This document shows, piece after piece, positions 26,596 through 36,147 of a stretch of DNA of 64,000 bases; the first letter of the stretch is position 1; the number at the start of each line of letters is the position of its first letter. Source of the stretch: Nitrospira sp. MA-1 (GTDB lineage Bacteria > Nitrospirota > Nitrospiria > Nitrospirales > UBA8639); contig JAQJDB010000006.1 of assembly GCA_032139905.1 (NCBI GenBank), forward strand, positions 186,001 to 250,000. The letters are read 5' to 3'. Position numbers and translations under genes: made by a program. The notes under the pieces are model-generated. The model did no database searches. It was not told the DNA's origin and was given only the letters and a program-made list of their open reading frames with translations.

Positions 26596-27216
26596 ATGTC
26601 GATAATTTTCAATCTACTGGATGTGCCCCCGGCTGGGCTTCAAATTCATCATGAGGTAGAGCCATCGGCCTTATCGTTATCCAGTTATGAGGGAAGCCCA
26701 ATTGGTAGCTTAAGCTGTCATGGAGAGTTGTTTTTGACTGGGGAGCTATCAGCATATTTTCAAGGTAAAATTAGTGGAAGGATGGCCAGGGAATGTGTTC
26801 GTTGCCTCGATCAATTTGAAGAAGATCTGTCATTATCGTGCGAGGTTGAATTTAAAAAAGCGGTGAAAGCGGTAAAAGTGATCGTGCCGCACAGGGATAA
26901 AGGCAAAGGAGTGAAGGGGGGCGATAAACCCGTCGAGGAAGATGCCAACGAGGAGGATGTTTACCCTATTTCAGGAAATGAAATCGACCTCCTTCCAGCT
27001 ATTCGAGAGCAAGTCATTCTTGCTAGCCCTCTCCAGTCCTTGTGCAATAAAAATTGTCTCGGGTTGTGCCAGGTATGTGGGAATAATTTAAATGATGGCA
27101 TTTGTGGGTGTTGTACCCCGGTTACAGACTCAGACCCGGTGCCAAATTTCCAGCAAACAATATCAAAAAAAAATCCATCCAAGCGCTCTCCCGCTTCCGT
27201 TCGAAGGGGATCGTGA
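26596..27216 (+). CDS. YceD/DUF177 family protein
   Basis: 206 residues. DUF177 proteins are almost always encoded just before rpmF, as here, and have been linked to 23S rRNA or ribosome accumulation. The family core RECVRCLDQFEEDLSLSCEVEF is present near residue 72, and a C-terminal Cys-rich part (CNKNCLGLCQVCG, then ICGC) probably binds zinc. A charged Lys/Asp/Glu linker lies in the middle. rpmF starts 38 bp downstream. Confidence 0.88.
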   Translation: MSIIFNLLDVPPAGLQIHHEVEPSALSLSSYEGSPIGSLSCHGELFLTGELSAYFQGKISGRMARECVRCLDQFEEDLSLSCEVEFKKAVKAVKVIVPHRDKGKGVKGGDKPVEEDANEEDVYPISGNEIDLLPAIREQVILASPLQSLCNKNCLGLCQVCGNNLNDGICGCCTPVTDSDPVPNFQQTISKKNPSKRSPASVRRGS

Positions 27217-27254
27217 AGGCATCAGTCACCTCTTAATTGAAAAGTTGGACTATT

Positions 27255-27437
27255 ATGGCAAATCCCAAACACAAAATTTCTAAAGCCCGACGGGATAAAC
27301 GGCGATCCCATCTCAAGCTCAGCCCGCCTAATTTGTCTACGTGCCCTCAATGTCATGAGCCCAAGCCATCTCATACGACATGCCTGAATTGTGGGACCTA
27401 TAAAGGGATCGCCATTATTTCGGTTGAAGAGGGATAA
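27255..27437 (+). CDS. rpmF: 50S ribosomal protein L32
   Basis: 60 residues from ATG 27255 (MANPKHKISKARRDKRRS, the family start); an earlier in-frame ATG at 27237 would add six unrelated residues. CPQCHEPKPSH and CLNCGTYKG form the four-Cys zinc site. It lies between yceD and plsX, the common ribosome/lipid junction. Confidence 0.96.
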   Translation: MANPKHKISKARRDKRRSHLKLSPPNLSTCPQCHEPKPSHTTCLNCGTYKGIAIISVEEG

Positions 27438-27482
27438 ACGGCATTTTTCTTCTCGAGCCAGTCATCTTTTAGCACCAAACCC

Positions 27483-28478
27483 ATGAAAATAGCCGTGGAC
27501 GCGATGGGGGGGGATCATGGATTATCTCCCAATGTCGAAGGAGCCATACAGGCTACAAGGGAATCCTCTCTCTCGATTATCCTGGTCGGAGACGAACCAT
27601 CTCTCCAATCTCATCTGGACAAACTCGGCGGTACCAAAGCCGGCATTGAAATTTTTCATGCCCCACAAGTCGTGGATATGCATGAGTCTCCAGCGTTGAT
27701 TGCCAGAAAAAAACGAGATTCTTCCATATGGAAAGCCACAGAATTAGTTAAAAATAAACAGGCCGATGCGTTGGTGTCTGCAGGAAATACCGGTGCCACC
27801 ATGGTGTCAGCGTTTTTTCTTTTGGGATTGATTCAAGGGGTTGAACGCCCCGCAATCGCCGCGACATTGCCGACTCGCCAGGGCAAGGCAATCATGTTGG
27901 ATGTCGGTGCCACTGTTGATTGTACCGCCAAACAACTCTTCCAGTTTGGAATCATGGGGCATGAATATGGGAGGCATCTCCTAGGAAATGATCGTCCACG
28001 GGTAGGGCTATTAAGTATTGGAGAAGAAGATACAAAAGGGAATGAGGTTACAAAAGAAACCTTTAAATTGTTGAAGGATAGCCCCATTAATTTCATTGGT
28101 AATGTTGAAGGGCGGGATGTCTATAGTGGGAATGCCGATGTCATTGTGACGGATGGATTTATTGGCAATGTAGCCTTGAAAATTTCTGAAGGGTTGGCGG
28201 ATGCGATAAAAAAAATGCTGATGAAAGAAATTGCCCAGTCAGCTCTTGGTCGGCTTTCCTATCTGTTTGTGGCCGGACCCCTTCTGCGGTTACGGCGAAA
28301 AACCGATTATGCCGAATTTGGCGGAGCTCCTCTTTTGGGGGTTGAAGGTATCAGTATGATCTGTCATGGTCGTTCCTCATCGAAGGCGATTAAAAATGCG
28401 ATTCTTCGAGCCCAGTCTTTGGCGGAAGGTGGTTTGATTGAGGAAATCCGAGGCGATATTGCACATGGGTGCAGGTGA
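27483..28478 (+). CDS. plsX: Phosphate acyltransferase PlsX
   Basis: 331 residues. It converts acyl-ACP and phosphate to acyl-phosphate at the start of phospholipid synthesis. The N-terminal IAVDAMGGDHGLSPNVEGA is diagnostic. Other conserved blocks are ALVSAGNTGATM, RPAIAATLPT, GEEDTKGNE, and YAEFGGAPLLGVEG near the end. It leads the fatty-acid synthesis operon; fabH begins 21 bp later. Confidence 0.96.
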   Translation: MKIAVDAMGGDHGLSPNVEGAIQATRESSLSIILVGDEPSLQSHLDKLGGTKAGIEIFHAPQVVDMHESPALIARKKRDSSIWKATELVKNKQADALVSAGNTGATMVSAFFLLGLIQGVERPAIAATLPTRQGKAIMLDVGATVDCTAKQLFQFGIMGHEYGRHLLGNDRPRVGLLSIGEEDTKGNEVTKETFKLLKDSPINFIGNVEGRDVYSGNADVIVTDGFIGNVALKISEGLADAIKKMLMKEIAQSALGRLSYLFVAGPLLRLRRKTDYAEFGGAPLLGVEGISMICHGRSSSKAIKNAILRAQSLAEGGLIEEIRGDIAHGCR

Positions 28479-28499
28479 ATTAAAATAGGTGTCTCAAGG

Positions 28500-29474
28500 A
28501 TGAAGAGCTTGATTCTAGGGACAGGGGCGTATGTTCCCAAACGAGTCTTAACCAATGCGGATTTAGAGCGCATGGTTGACACTTCGGATACCTGGATTAC
28601 CGAACGAACAGGGATCAGGGAGCGCCGCGTGGTTGAGCCAGGGCAGGCCTGTTCCGATTTGGCTGTTGAGGCGGCCCAGCGAGCGTTAATGGCCGCTGAT
28701 GTGGCGGCATCGGAAATCGACCTGATCCTTTTAGCCACTTGCACAGGGGATTCCCCCCTTCCTTCCACAGCCTGTCTTATCCAGCATCGGTTAGGAGCCC
28801 ATCGGGCAGCGGCTTGCGATATTTCTGCCGCCTGTTGCGGGTTTATTTATGCGTTGGCTATTGCAGATGCCTATGTGAAAAGTGGGATGCGGCACGTATT
28901 GGTCATTGGTTCCGAAGTCATGTCAGCGATAACCGATTGGACCGATCGTAATACGTGCGTCTTATTTGGTGATGGGGCTGGGGCGGTGGTAGTCGGTCAA
29001 GGCACCGAAGGTTCGGGGATCCTTTCCACGCATTTGCATGCCAATGGCGGACTTTCGGATATGATTCAGGTGCCTGGAGGCGGATCGCGGGAACCGGCAT
29101 CCAAAGAGGTTCTTGAAGAAAAGCGGTGTTTTATAAAAATGAAGGGTAATGAAACCTTTAAAATTGCTGTCAAATCAATGGAAGAGGCCACCAAAGAGGC
29201 ATTAGAGGCCAATAAATTGGAAATAGGCGATATCGATCTCTTCATTCCTCATCAGGCTAATATGCGGATTTTGAATGCCGTGGGCCAACGATTGGGGTTG
29301 GCTCGAGAAAAGTTGATGATAAATTTAGATCGATTTGGTAATACCTCTGCAGCATCCATTCCGTTGGCGCTCGATCAAGCTGTCCAGGAGGGGAGAATTC
29401 ATAAAGGGAGTGTGGTGCTCTTGGCAGCATTTGGTGCAGGTCTGACTTGGGCGTCAACTGTAATTCGTTGGTAA
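28500..29474 (+). CDS. fabH: Beta-ketoacyl-ACP synthase III
   Basis: 324 residues. It starts fatty acid synthesis by condensing acetyl-CoA with malonyl-ACP. The Cys-His-Asn triad is visible: Cys in ISAACCGFIYAL near residue 113, His in FIPHQANMRI, and Asn in DRFGNTSAASIP. The N-terminus (LILGTGAYVPKRVLTN, TGIRERRVV) is typical. It sits between plsX and the enoyl reductase gene in the fab cluster. Confidence 0.96.
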   Translation: MKSLILGTGAYVPKRVLTNADLERMVDTSDTWITERTGIRERRVVEPGQACSDLAVEAAQRALMAADVAASEIDLILLATCTGDSPLPSTACLIQHRLGAHRAAACDISAACCGFIYALAIADAYVKSGMRHVLVIGSEVMSAITDWTDRNTCVLFGDGAGAVVVGQGTEGSGILSTHLHANGGLSDMIQVPGGGSREPASKEVLEEKRCFIKMKGNETFKIAVKSMEEATKEALEANKLEIGDIDLFIPHQANMRILNAVGQRLGLAREKLMINLDRFGNTSAASIPLALDQAVQEGRIHKGSVVLLAAFGAGLTWASTVIRW

Positions 29475-29595
29475 TGTGATTGTCGGCAGGTATCTCTTTC
29501 CTGAATGAGATTCTTGCTAAAAAGCAGGGGAAGAATCTGAGGCTTCCAACAAGAGCAAACCAAAAGATTTGAAAGGTTATAACGAGAGGGGAATT

Positions 29596-30411
29596 ATGTC
29601 TGGAACGACCTCATGGGGTGAAAATGATTGGGCGCTGATTCTGGGAGCTTCTAGCGGTTTCGGAGAGGCGGCCGCATTGGAGTTGGCCAATTTAGGGTTG
29701 AATATCTGTGGGGTGCATCTTGATCGAAAATCAACACAGCCGAATGCGGAGCGTATTGCTTCCCAGATTCGTTCAATCGGGCGAGAGGTTCTATTTTTTA
29801 ACGTCAATGCAGCAGATCCTGAAAAGCGTGCCGACATTTTGAAAGCGCTGAAGCAACGTGCGGAAGAATCGGGGAAGCCGATTTGTGTGCGGGTGTTGTT
29901 ACATTCGTTAGCTTTTGGAACACTGAAGCCGTATATTGCTGAATCCCATGCGGAAGCCATTAATAAAGCGCAGATGGATATGACGTTGGATGTCATGGCC
30001 AACAGTCTGGTGTATTGGACCCAGGATTTAGTGGCACAAAAATTTTTGGGATCAGGGAGTCGAATCTTCTCCATGACCAGTGCCGGAGGGGCACGAGTCT
30101 GGCGAACGTATGGAGCGGTTTCCGCTGCAAAGTCCGCCCTGGAGTCACACACCAGACAATTGGCTCTGGAGCTCGCTCCTCTGGGTATCACCGTCAACTC
30201 GCTGATGGCCGGTGTCACGGATACTCCGGCTTTGCGTAAAATACCCGGTTCTGATGAAATGCTGACATTAGCCAAACGGAAAAACCCTTCAAATCGACTG
30301 ACCACGACCCAGGATGTCGCCGATGCGCTAGGATTGTTAAGTCATCCGAAAGCTCATTGGATCACTGGAAATGTGATTTGTGTGGATGGTGGAGAGTTTA
30401 TTGTTGATTAG
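29596..30411 (+). CDS. Enoyl-ACP reductase-like short-chain dehydrogenase (FabL/FabI type)
   Basis: 271 residues from ATG 29596, preceded by GAGAGGGG; the frame opens at 29569. The NAD(P) site is GASSGFGEA near residue 18, closer to the classical SDR glycine pattern than to E. coli FabI. The active-site spacing is Tyr-x6-Lys (YGAVSAAK), the mark of enoyl-ACP reductases rather than ketoreductases (Tyr-x3-Lys). A later TDTPALRKIPG resembles the substrate loop of Bacillus FabL (enoyl reductase III). It lies between fabH and fabD, where it would do the last reduction of each elongation round. FabI annotation is possible; FabL-like is my preferred reading. Confidence 0.8.
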   Translation: MSGTTSWGENDWALILGASSGFGEAAALELANLGLNICGVHLDRKSTQPNAERIASQIRSIGREVLFFNVNAADPEKRADILKALKQRAEESGKPICVRVLLHSLAFGTLKPYIAESHAEAINKAQMDMTLDVMANSLVYWTQDLVAQKFLGSGSRIFSMTSAGGARVWRTYGAVSAAKSALESHTRQLALELAPLGITVNSLMAGVTDTPALRKIPGSDEMLTLAKRKNPSNRLTTTQDVADALGLLSHPKAHWITGNVICVDGGEFIVD

Positions 30412-30485
30412 TTCCAGGAAGTGAGGGGAGCCACGTAGGGGACTGCTCATGAGTCATGGAATTTTTTAGAGAGTGAGCGAAAAGG

Positions 30486-31421
30486 ATGATGCCAGTTTTT
30501 GGTTTTTTGTTTCCTGGACAAGGCTCGCAGTCAATTGGCATGGGCAAGCCTCTTTTTGATAGTAGCCCTTCGGTTCAGGCCCTCTACAAGGAAGCCGCCG
30601 ATATCTTGGGATATGATGTCGGTGGATTGTGTTTTGAGGGACCGTCGGAGCAACTCAATCAAACTGAATATACGCAGCCGGCATTGCTGGTGACGAGTCT
30701 CGCTGCGTTTCAACTGGTCCGTGAAGGTCCCCTTCTTCCCGCTGCAGTTGCCGGTCATAGCTTGGGCGAATATACCGCATTAGTGGCGGCAGGCGCGCTG
30801 GAATTTCGAGAAGCGGTTAATTTGGTGCAGAAGCGCGGACGTTATATGGCGGAAGCTGTGGCTCCTGGAAGCGGGTTAGTTGCCGCGATCTTAGGCCTGT
30901 CAGAAAAGGACGTCCGAAGCGTCTGTCAAGAAGCAGAATCTGTGGGTGTTGTGGCTCCGGCCAATTTCAATTCTCCAGGCCAAACGGTTATTGCCGGAGA
31001 AAAAGCGGCAGTGGAACATGCTGCAGAATTGGCTAAAGCACGTGGAGCGAAGCGGGTGATGCCACTTCCGGTCAGCGTTCCGGTTCATACCCCATTGATG
31101 CAGGTGGCTGCTGACAGATTGAAAAAAGATATTGATTCTTTAAAGTGGTCTGATTTAAATGTACCGTTGGTGAATAATGTGGAAGCCAAAGCCCTGGTAT
31201 CAGCGGGAGAGGTTCGTGAGTCCCTTGTTCGACAATTACCTTCCCCCGTACGGTGGCAGGAAACCATTCAGGTCATGGCCCTGATGGGCATCACGCATTT
31301 CGTGGAAATCGGTCCAGGGAAAGTCTTGACGGGTCTAGTCAAGCGCATTGTTCCAGAGGCTACCACGTGGAATGTAATGGATCAGGAATCCTACGCTCAC
31401 GTTCTGTCGCACTGTTCGTAA
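30486..31421 (+). CDS. fabD: Malonyl-CoA--ACP transacylase
   Basis: 311 residues. It loads malonate onto ACP. FLFPGQGSQSIGMGK opens the protein; the catalytic Ser lies in GHSLGEYTALVAAG near residue 92, the conserved Arg in QKRGRYMAEA, and the catalytic His in PVSVPVHTPLM. ATG at 30486 is followed by a second ATG, so the true start could be one codon later. It follows the enoyl reductase gene and precedes fabG. Confidence 0.95.
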   Translation: MMPVFGFLFPGQGSQSIGMGKPLFDSSPSVQALYKEAADILGYDVGGLCFEGPSEQLNQTEYTQPALLVTSLAAFQLVREGPLLPAAVAGHSLGEYTALVAAGALEFREAVNLVQKRGRYMAEAVAPGSGLVAAILGLSEKDVRSVCQEAESVGVVAPANFNSPGQTVIAGEKAAVEHAAELAKARGAKRVMPLPVSVPVHTPLMQVAADRLKKDIDSLKWSDLNVPLVNNVEAKALVSAGEVRESLVRQLPSPVRWQETIQVMALMGITHFVEIGPGKVLTGLVKRIVPEATTWNVMDQESYAHVLSHCS

Positions 31422-31458
31422 AGACAAACTGGGCCAAATTTTCAAGAAGGATTTGAGA

Positions 31459-32205
31459 ATGTTGTTGACGGAAAAAATTGCTGTGGTAACGGGTGGTGCC
31501 CAAGGAATCGGGCAGGCGATTGCGACAACATTGGCCAGAGAAGGGGCTGATGTCGTGGTTGCCGATCTTGATGCTGAACGTTGTCAAGAAACCGTGGATC
31601 TTGTCCAACAATCCGGTCGTAAAGCGTTGGCGGTTTCGGTCAATGTTGGCGAATGGGAGCAGGCTAAGGGAATGATGGATCGCGTCCTCAAAGAATGGGG
31701 GCGAGTGGATATCCTGGTGAATAACGCAGGCATTACGCGAGATGGTTTGTTAATGCGGATGAAAGAAGAGGATTGGCATGCTGTCCTGCAGGTCAATTTG
31801 ACCGGCACATTTTTCTGTGCAAAGGCCGTTCTGCCTTCCATGAGCAAGCAACGAAGTGGTCGAATAGTCAATATTGCTTCCATTGTCGGAGCGATAGGGA
31901 ACATGGGCCAGGCCAACTATGCAGCGTCCAAAGCGGGAGTGATTGGTCTCACCAAAACAATTGCCCGGGAGTATGCCAGTCGGAATATTACCGTCAATGC
32001 CGTGGCACCGGGCTTTATTGATACCGCTATGACCCAACATCTTTCGCCAGAAATTAAAGAGGGGTTACTGAATCAAATTCCATTAAAGCGGTTAGGGCAA
32101 CCTTCGGATGTTGCCGATGCGGTGTGCTTTCTGAGTTCAGAGAAGGCCGGGTATATTAGCGGTCATGTGTTACATGTGAATGGCGGGATGCATATGGCGT
32201 CCTAA
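31459..32205 (+). CDS. fabG: 3-oxoacyl-ACP reductase
   Basis: 248 residues from ATG 31459 with AAGAAGG eight bases upstream. The NADPH-binding [12 protein letters not shown], the NNAG motif ([15 protein letters not shown]), the catalytic Ser (NIASIVG) and Tyr-x3-Lys (NYAASKAG) are complete, as is PGFIDTAMT. It reduces beta-ketoacyl-ACP in the cytoplasm. fabD lies upstream and acpP downstream. Confidence 0.95.
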   Translation: MLLTEKIAVVTGGAQGIGQAIATTLAREGADVVVADLDAERCQETVDLVQQSGRKALAVSVNVGEWEQAKGMMDRVLKEWGRVDILVNNAGITRDGLLMRMKEEDWHAVLQVNLTGTFFCAKAVLPSMSKQRSGRIVNIASIVGAIGNMGQANYAASKAGVIGLTKTIAREYASRNITVNAVAPGFIDTAMTQHLSPEIKEGLLNQIPLKRLGQPSDVADAVCFLSSEKAGYISGHVLHVNGGMHMAS

Positions 32206-32264
32206 GCCCATGCGCAACAGGATGTGTCTCATTCGATAAACTTTGCAATGAGGAGGAGCCAACA

Positions 32265-32495
32265 ATGGCAGTTGAAGAGCGTGTTAAAAAAATTATTGTG
32301 GAACAATTAGGTGTGGAGGAAGATGATGTGGTCCCTGAGGCCAAGTTTGTGGAAGATCTTGGAGCCGATTCCCTGGATACGGTGGAATTGGTGATGGCTT
32401 TAGAGGAAGAGTTTGAAATCGAAATTCCGGATGAAGATGCAGAAAAAATTCAAACGGTCTCGGCAGCCATTGAATTTATTAAGGAAAAAGTCTGA
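32265..32495 (+). CDS. acpP: Acyl carrier protein
   Basis: 76 residues, strongly acidic, with the phosphopantetheine site [14 protein letters not shown] (Ser 36). It carries growing acyl chains for the surrounding Fab enzymes. A good AGGAGG lies upstream of ATG 32265, fitting its high expression. fabF follows after 121 bp. Confidence 0.97.
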   Translation: MAVEERVKKIIVEQLGVEEDDVVPEAKFVEDLGADSLDTVELVMALEEEFEIEIPDEDAEKIQTVSAAIEFIKEKV

Positions 32496-32616
32496 GAAGG
32501 ACATTGATCGCTGTGCGAAATTGCGGTTCACCCATGGTTGATTGTGGGGGGCGAGGGGGTAAAATCTTAGATTCAGTTTCGGGGTTTTCCAACGATGATG
32601 TGTACGGAGTTCCTCT

Positions 32617-33870
32617 ATGAGTGAATGGACGCCACGACGAGTGGTTGTGACAGGATTGGGATTGGTCACCCCGTTGGATATTGGTGTATCCAATACATGG
32701 GAGAAACTATGTAAAGGCCAATCCGGGATCGGGCCGATTACCCGATTTGATGCAAGCCAGTATTCCGTGCAGATTGCGGGGGAGGTCAAGAACTTTGATC
32801 CCTCGACGTTCATTGAGAAAAAAGAAATTAAAAAGATGGATACCTTTATCCATTTTGCCATTGCAGCCAGTCAGGAGGCAGTGGATGATGCCAAGCTTGT
32901 CGTAAATCCGGATGAGGCGGATCGTGTGGGGGTCTATATTGGAGCAGGTATCGGGGGTCTTCCGGCCATTGAGCATTATCATAAGGTGTTGCTGGAGCGC
33001 GGTCCGGACCGGGTTTCGCCATTTTTTATCCCGATGGTCATTATTAATTTGGCCTCAGGGCAGGTAGCGATTCGTTTTGGTGCCAAGGGTCCGAATGCCT
33101 GTACGGTCACGGCCTGTGCCACAGGGAATCATTGTATCGGAGATGGATTTCGACTGATTCAGCGGGGAGAGGCCGATGTCATGCTGGTTGGAGGAGCGGA
33201 ATCAACCATTTGCCCGACAGCGGTCGCTGGGTTTGCCGCGGCAAAGGCGTTGTCCAGGAGAAATGAAGAACCGAAACGGGCTAGTCGGCCTTTTGATAAA
33301 GACCGTGACGGATTTGTCATTGGCGAAGGTGCCGGTGTCTTAATCTTAGAGGAATTGGAGCACGCCAAATCTCGTGGTGCGCGTATCTATGCCGAAGTGA
33401 TCGGCTATGCCATGAATAGCGATGCCTTTCATATAACCGCTCCACCAGACGATGGTGCGGGTGCGGTGACTTGTATGGAGCGTGCGATTCAGGATGCGGG
33501 GATCGCGAAAGAATCTGTGGGATATATTAATGCCCATGCCACATCCACCTTTGCCGATCGGATTGAAACGCAGGTCATCAAAAAAGTCTTTGGGGATCTG
33601 GCCTATTCCATTCCTGTAGGTTCTACCAAGTCCATGACCGGCCACCTATTGGGAGCTGCCGGAGGAATTGAAGCGGTTTTTTCTATCATGGCCATGCACC
33701 AGGGCGTCATTCCTCCAACCATCAATTTGGAGACGCCAGACCCCGAATGTGACTTGGATTATATTCCGACTCATGCCAGATCCTGTACTGTTGATGTCGC
33801 CATTTCTAATGCATTTGGATTTGGTGGTGTCAATGCCTGTTTGGTCTTCCGGCGTTGGAAAGGCGAATAG
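32617..33870 (+). CDS. fabF: Beta-ketoacyl-ACP synthase II
   Basis: 417 residues. It elongates acyl-ACP with malonyl-ACP. The catalytic Cys is in [13 protein letters not shown] near residue 168; the first active-site His is in [14 protein letters not shown], and the Lys/second His are in [15 protein letters not shown]. The C-terminal [15 protein letters not shown] fits. Two positions differ slightly from the commonest bacterial consensus (NAHGTSTP, FGGTNA), within family variation. It closes the fab cluster before rnc. Confidence 0.95.
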   Translation: MSEWTPRRVVVTGLGLVTPLDIGVSNTWEKLCKGQSGIGPITRFDASQYSVQIAGEVKNFDPSTFIEKKEIKKMDTFIHFAIAASQEAVDDAKLVVNPDEADRVGVYIGAGIGGLPAIEHYHKVLLERGPDRVSPFFIPMVIINLASGQVAIRFGAKGPNACTVTACATGNHCIGDGFRLIQRGEADVMLVGGAESTICPTAVAGFAAAKALSRRNEEPKRASRPFDKDRDGFVIGEGAGVLILEELEHAKSRGARIYAEVIGYAMNSDAFHITAPPDDGAGAVTCMERAIQDAGIAKESVGYINAHATSTFADRIETQVIKKVFGDLAYSIPVGSTKSMTGHLLGAAGGIEAVFSIMAMHQGVIPPTINLETPDPECDLDYIPTHARSCTVDVAISNAFGFGGVNACLVFRRWKGE

Positions 33871-34040
33871 GCAGCATTGCCCCTTTCTGATTGGATAGTT
33901 TCGAGAGATGTGCCTCTCCAGAGTTTCAGTATCTATTGCCCCAATCTCGCCACAAAAAATATGATATACTGCACTGTTTTGGTCAAAAATAAGAGAAAAA
34001 CGATCATGCCTGTCAACATTAGCATTTCTTTGTAGGTCTC

Positions 34041-34811
34041 GTGGCTGCTCTTGCATTTGAAGACCTTCAAGAATCCTTGGAGTATGTCTTTAAGCAGCAG
34101 GCTTTGCTGTGTGAGGCTCTCACCCACCGTTCATACTCTCAAACTCAACCCCAGGCGGTGAGCCCCCACAATGAACGATTAGAATTTTTAGGGGATGCGG
34201 TGCTGGGATTGATTGTGAGTGAAAGTCTTGCCGCGATGTTCCCAAGTGGCACAGAAGGCGAACTCTCCAAGATTAAAGCGAGATTGATTAGCCGATCTAC
34301 TCTCTCGAAAGCGGCGAGTCGTCTCCGGTTGGGACAGTGGTTACGATTGGGTCGGGGGGAGGAAGCCTCAAAGGGTCGAGAAAAAATATCGCTATTAGCC
34401 AATGTCCTTGAAGCGATCATTGGGGCGGTGTATCTTGATGGAGGGTTGGAGCCTGCAAGAGCATTTATTCAAAAAGTTTTGACCACGGAATTTTCTTCCT
34501 TAGAGAACAGTCCTGTGTCATCAGCCGGGTGGGATGGGAAAAGCCGTCTGCAAGAATGGACGCATAAACAATTTGGGGTAAGTCCGCAGTATCGACTTGT
34601 TCAGGAATCAGGTCCTGACCATCAGAAGGTCTTTGCTGTCACGGTGGAAATTCAAGGGAAAATTATGGGACAGGGAGAAGGACGGACAAAAAAAGAAGCC
34701 GAACAATGTGCGGCAGCGAAAGCGCTCGCCCAGTCTGAGATTCATGTTTCAGGCGAGCTTGGTCATCCAATCAAGAAATTCAACAGATTAGCCATGGAGG
34801 AGGAATTATGA
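34041..34811 (+). CDS. rnc: Ribonuclease III
   Basis: 256 residues from GTG 34041 (AGGT upstream). It cleaves double-stranded RNA in rRNA and mRNA processing. The RNase III signature NERLEFLGDAVLGLIVSE near residue 46 contains the catalytic Glu/Asp, and the second metal-binding stretch (LANVLEAIIGAVYLDGG) is intact. The C-terminal dsRNA-binding domain (SRLQEWTHKQFG, KKEAEQCAAAKAL) is complete. fabF lies upstream, the usual fab-rnc order. Its end overlaps the cyclophilin start by 4 bp. Confidence 0.95.
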   Translation: MAALAFEDLQESLEYVFKQQALLCEALTHRSYSQTQPQAVSPHNERLEFLGDAVLGLIVSESLAAMFPSGTEGELSKIKARLISRSTLSKAASRLRLGQWLRLGRGEEASKGREKISLLANVLEAIIGAVYLDGGLEPARAFIQKVLTTEFSSLENSPVSSAGWDGKSRLQEWTHKQFGVSPQYRLVQESGPDHQKVFAVTVEIQGKIMGQGEGRTKKEAEQCAAAKALAQSEIHVSGELGHPIKKFNRLAMEEEL

Positions 34812-35434
34812 GGGTTGTGTTGCAGCCACGGACTTTAGCGAGTGCTCTACGTCAGCTCATGATGGTGATCGGACTGTCCACCATTGTCACCGCAGGTGGT
34901 TCTCTTGTCCCAACCGGGGCGGCTGCGGAAGAACCATCGAATGCTGATACCAAGGCACCTCACGTATTGATCAAAACGAAATTTGGTGAAATGGAAGCCG
35001 TGTTATTTCCCGACTTAGCACCCAAGCATGTGGAAAGCTTTCTCAAATTAGTCAAGTCAGGGTTTTATAACGGAACCATTTTCCATCGGATCATTCCTGG
35101 ATTTATGGTTCAAGGGGGGGATCCTTTGACCAAAGATCCAGCCAACCGCAGCCGGTTTGGAACCGGTGGACCGGGCTATACGGTTCCAGCAGAATTTAAC
35201 CGGGTTGCTCACGAAAAGGGTATTCTCTCCGCGGCGCGCACGGCAGACCCCAATAGTGCGGGATCCCAGTTTTTCCTCATGGTGGATAAGGCCCCCCATC
35301 TGGATGGCCAGTACACCGTGTTTGGTGAAGTGGTAAAAGGCCTTGAAGTGCTTGATACAATTGTGGGCCAGCCCCGCGACTTGAAGGATAATCCACTAGA
35401 GCGGATTGAAATGACGATAGATGTGATGCCGTAA
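34808..35434 (+). CDS. Secreted cyclophilin-type peptidyl-prolyl isomerase
   Basis: 208 residues. An N-terminal hydrophobic signal (about residues 15-40, ending GAAAEE) sends it to the periplasm. The cyclophilin domain spans about 50-205: FHRIIPGFMVQGGDP, SAGSQFFLMVDKAPHLDGQYTVFGEV. The catalytic Arg is in FHRI, and the usual Trp is replaced by Tyr in DGQYTVFG, as in many bacterial cyclophilins. It is translationally coupled to rnc (ATGA). The role is folding of exported proteins. Confidence 0.92.
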   Translation: MRVVLQPRTLASALRQLMMVIGLSTIVTAGGSLVPTGAAAEEPSNADTKAPHVLIKTKFGEMEAVLFPDLAPKHVESFLKLVKSGFYNGTIFHRIIPGFMVQGGDPLTKDPANRSRFGTGGPGYTVPAEFNRVAHEKGILSAARTADPNSAGSQFFLMVDKAPHLDGQYTVFGEVVKGLEVLDTIVGQPRDLKDNPLERIEMTIDVMP

Positions 35435-35475
35435 CTCGGCAGAGGAAAGCCGGAAATGTTGATGAAACGTGCCGA

Positions 35476-36147
35476 TCAGCTGACGGGTTCTGTCGAAGGG
35501 GGGTCTGGTGCGTAATCAAATCCACTGGGAATAATGATGCGCCCTCCCGCCCCGGTTTGGCGGGCGAGTTGTTCTGCTACATCGGGATGGCGTTCCCGGA
35601 TATAGCCGAGTAATCCATGTAAAAATCGATGGGACCGAAGCCCTGATCCGGAAAATTCCTGGATGAAGATATGAGCCTGGTCTAAGACGTTGGTGACCAA
35701 ATGAGATTCTAAGGGTTGGCGTTCGCCGAAGACCTTAAATTCCTTTCGTAATTCTTCACCGAAAGCGGGTATTCCCGAATCTGGTATCTGGATCAGGCTG
35801 AAACTTCGCCTGAGGCTTTGGAGGCCTTCCAATACCTCGGCGTCCTGTGCGTCACGCCGGTCCTGGAAAAAGCGATAAGCCAAGGCCTCAAAGACATAAA
35901 ATATTTCAGTCGCCCGTTCACCCCCGAGATCCAATAATTGTCGGTAGAACCCCCGACGTTCGAGTTCAAACCGGTTCCCCACTCGTTTTTGCTGGTAGTC
36001 ATCATTGCTCTCAAGAAAGACGCAGGAAGTCGGGCAACTGATATTCGTGATGCGGTTGGTGCCGCAACATTGGCTGCAAATCATTCCTCCAAGGGCGGGA
36101 CACGTCCGTTTCCCTTTACGTTGATGACAATAGAGGCACTTACTCAT
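35476..36147 (-). CDS. Zinc-ribbon protein of unknown function
   Basis: 223 residues from ATG 36145-36147, which overlaps the stop of the upstream propeller gene by 8 bp. The N-terminal 45 residues hold many Cys (CLYC, CPALGGMICSQCCG, CPTSC), a treble-clef or zinc-ribbon pattern. The remainder is helical and charged and ends in a Pro-rich tail. It could be a nucleic-acid or protein-binding factor, but I recognise no family. It faces the cyclophilin gene tail to tail. Confidence 0.7.
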   Translation of the reverse strand: MSKCLYCHQRKGKRTCPALGGMICSQCCGTNRITNISCPTSCVFLESNDDYQQKRVGNRFELERRGFYRQLLDLGGERATEIFYVFEALAYRFFQDRRDAQDAEVLEGLQSLRRSFSLIQIPDSGIPAFGEELRKEFKVFGERQPLESHLVTNVLDQAHIFIQEFSGSGLRSHRFLHGLLGYIRERHPDVAEQLARQTGAGGRIIIPSGFDYAPDPPSTEPVS

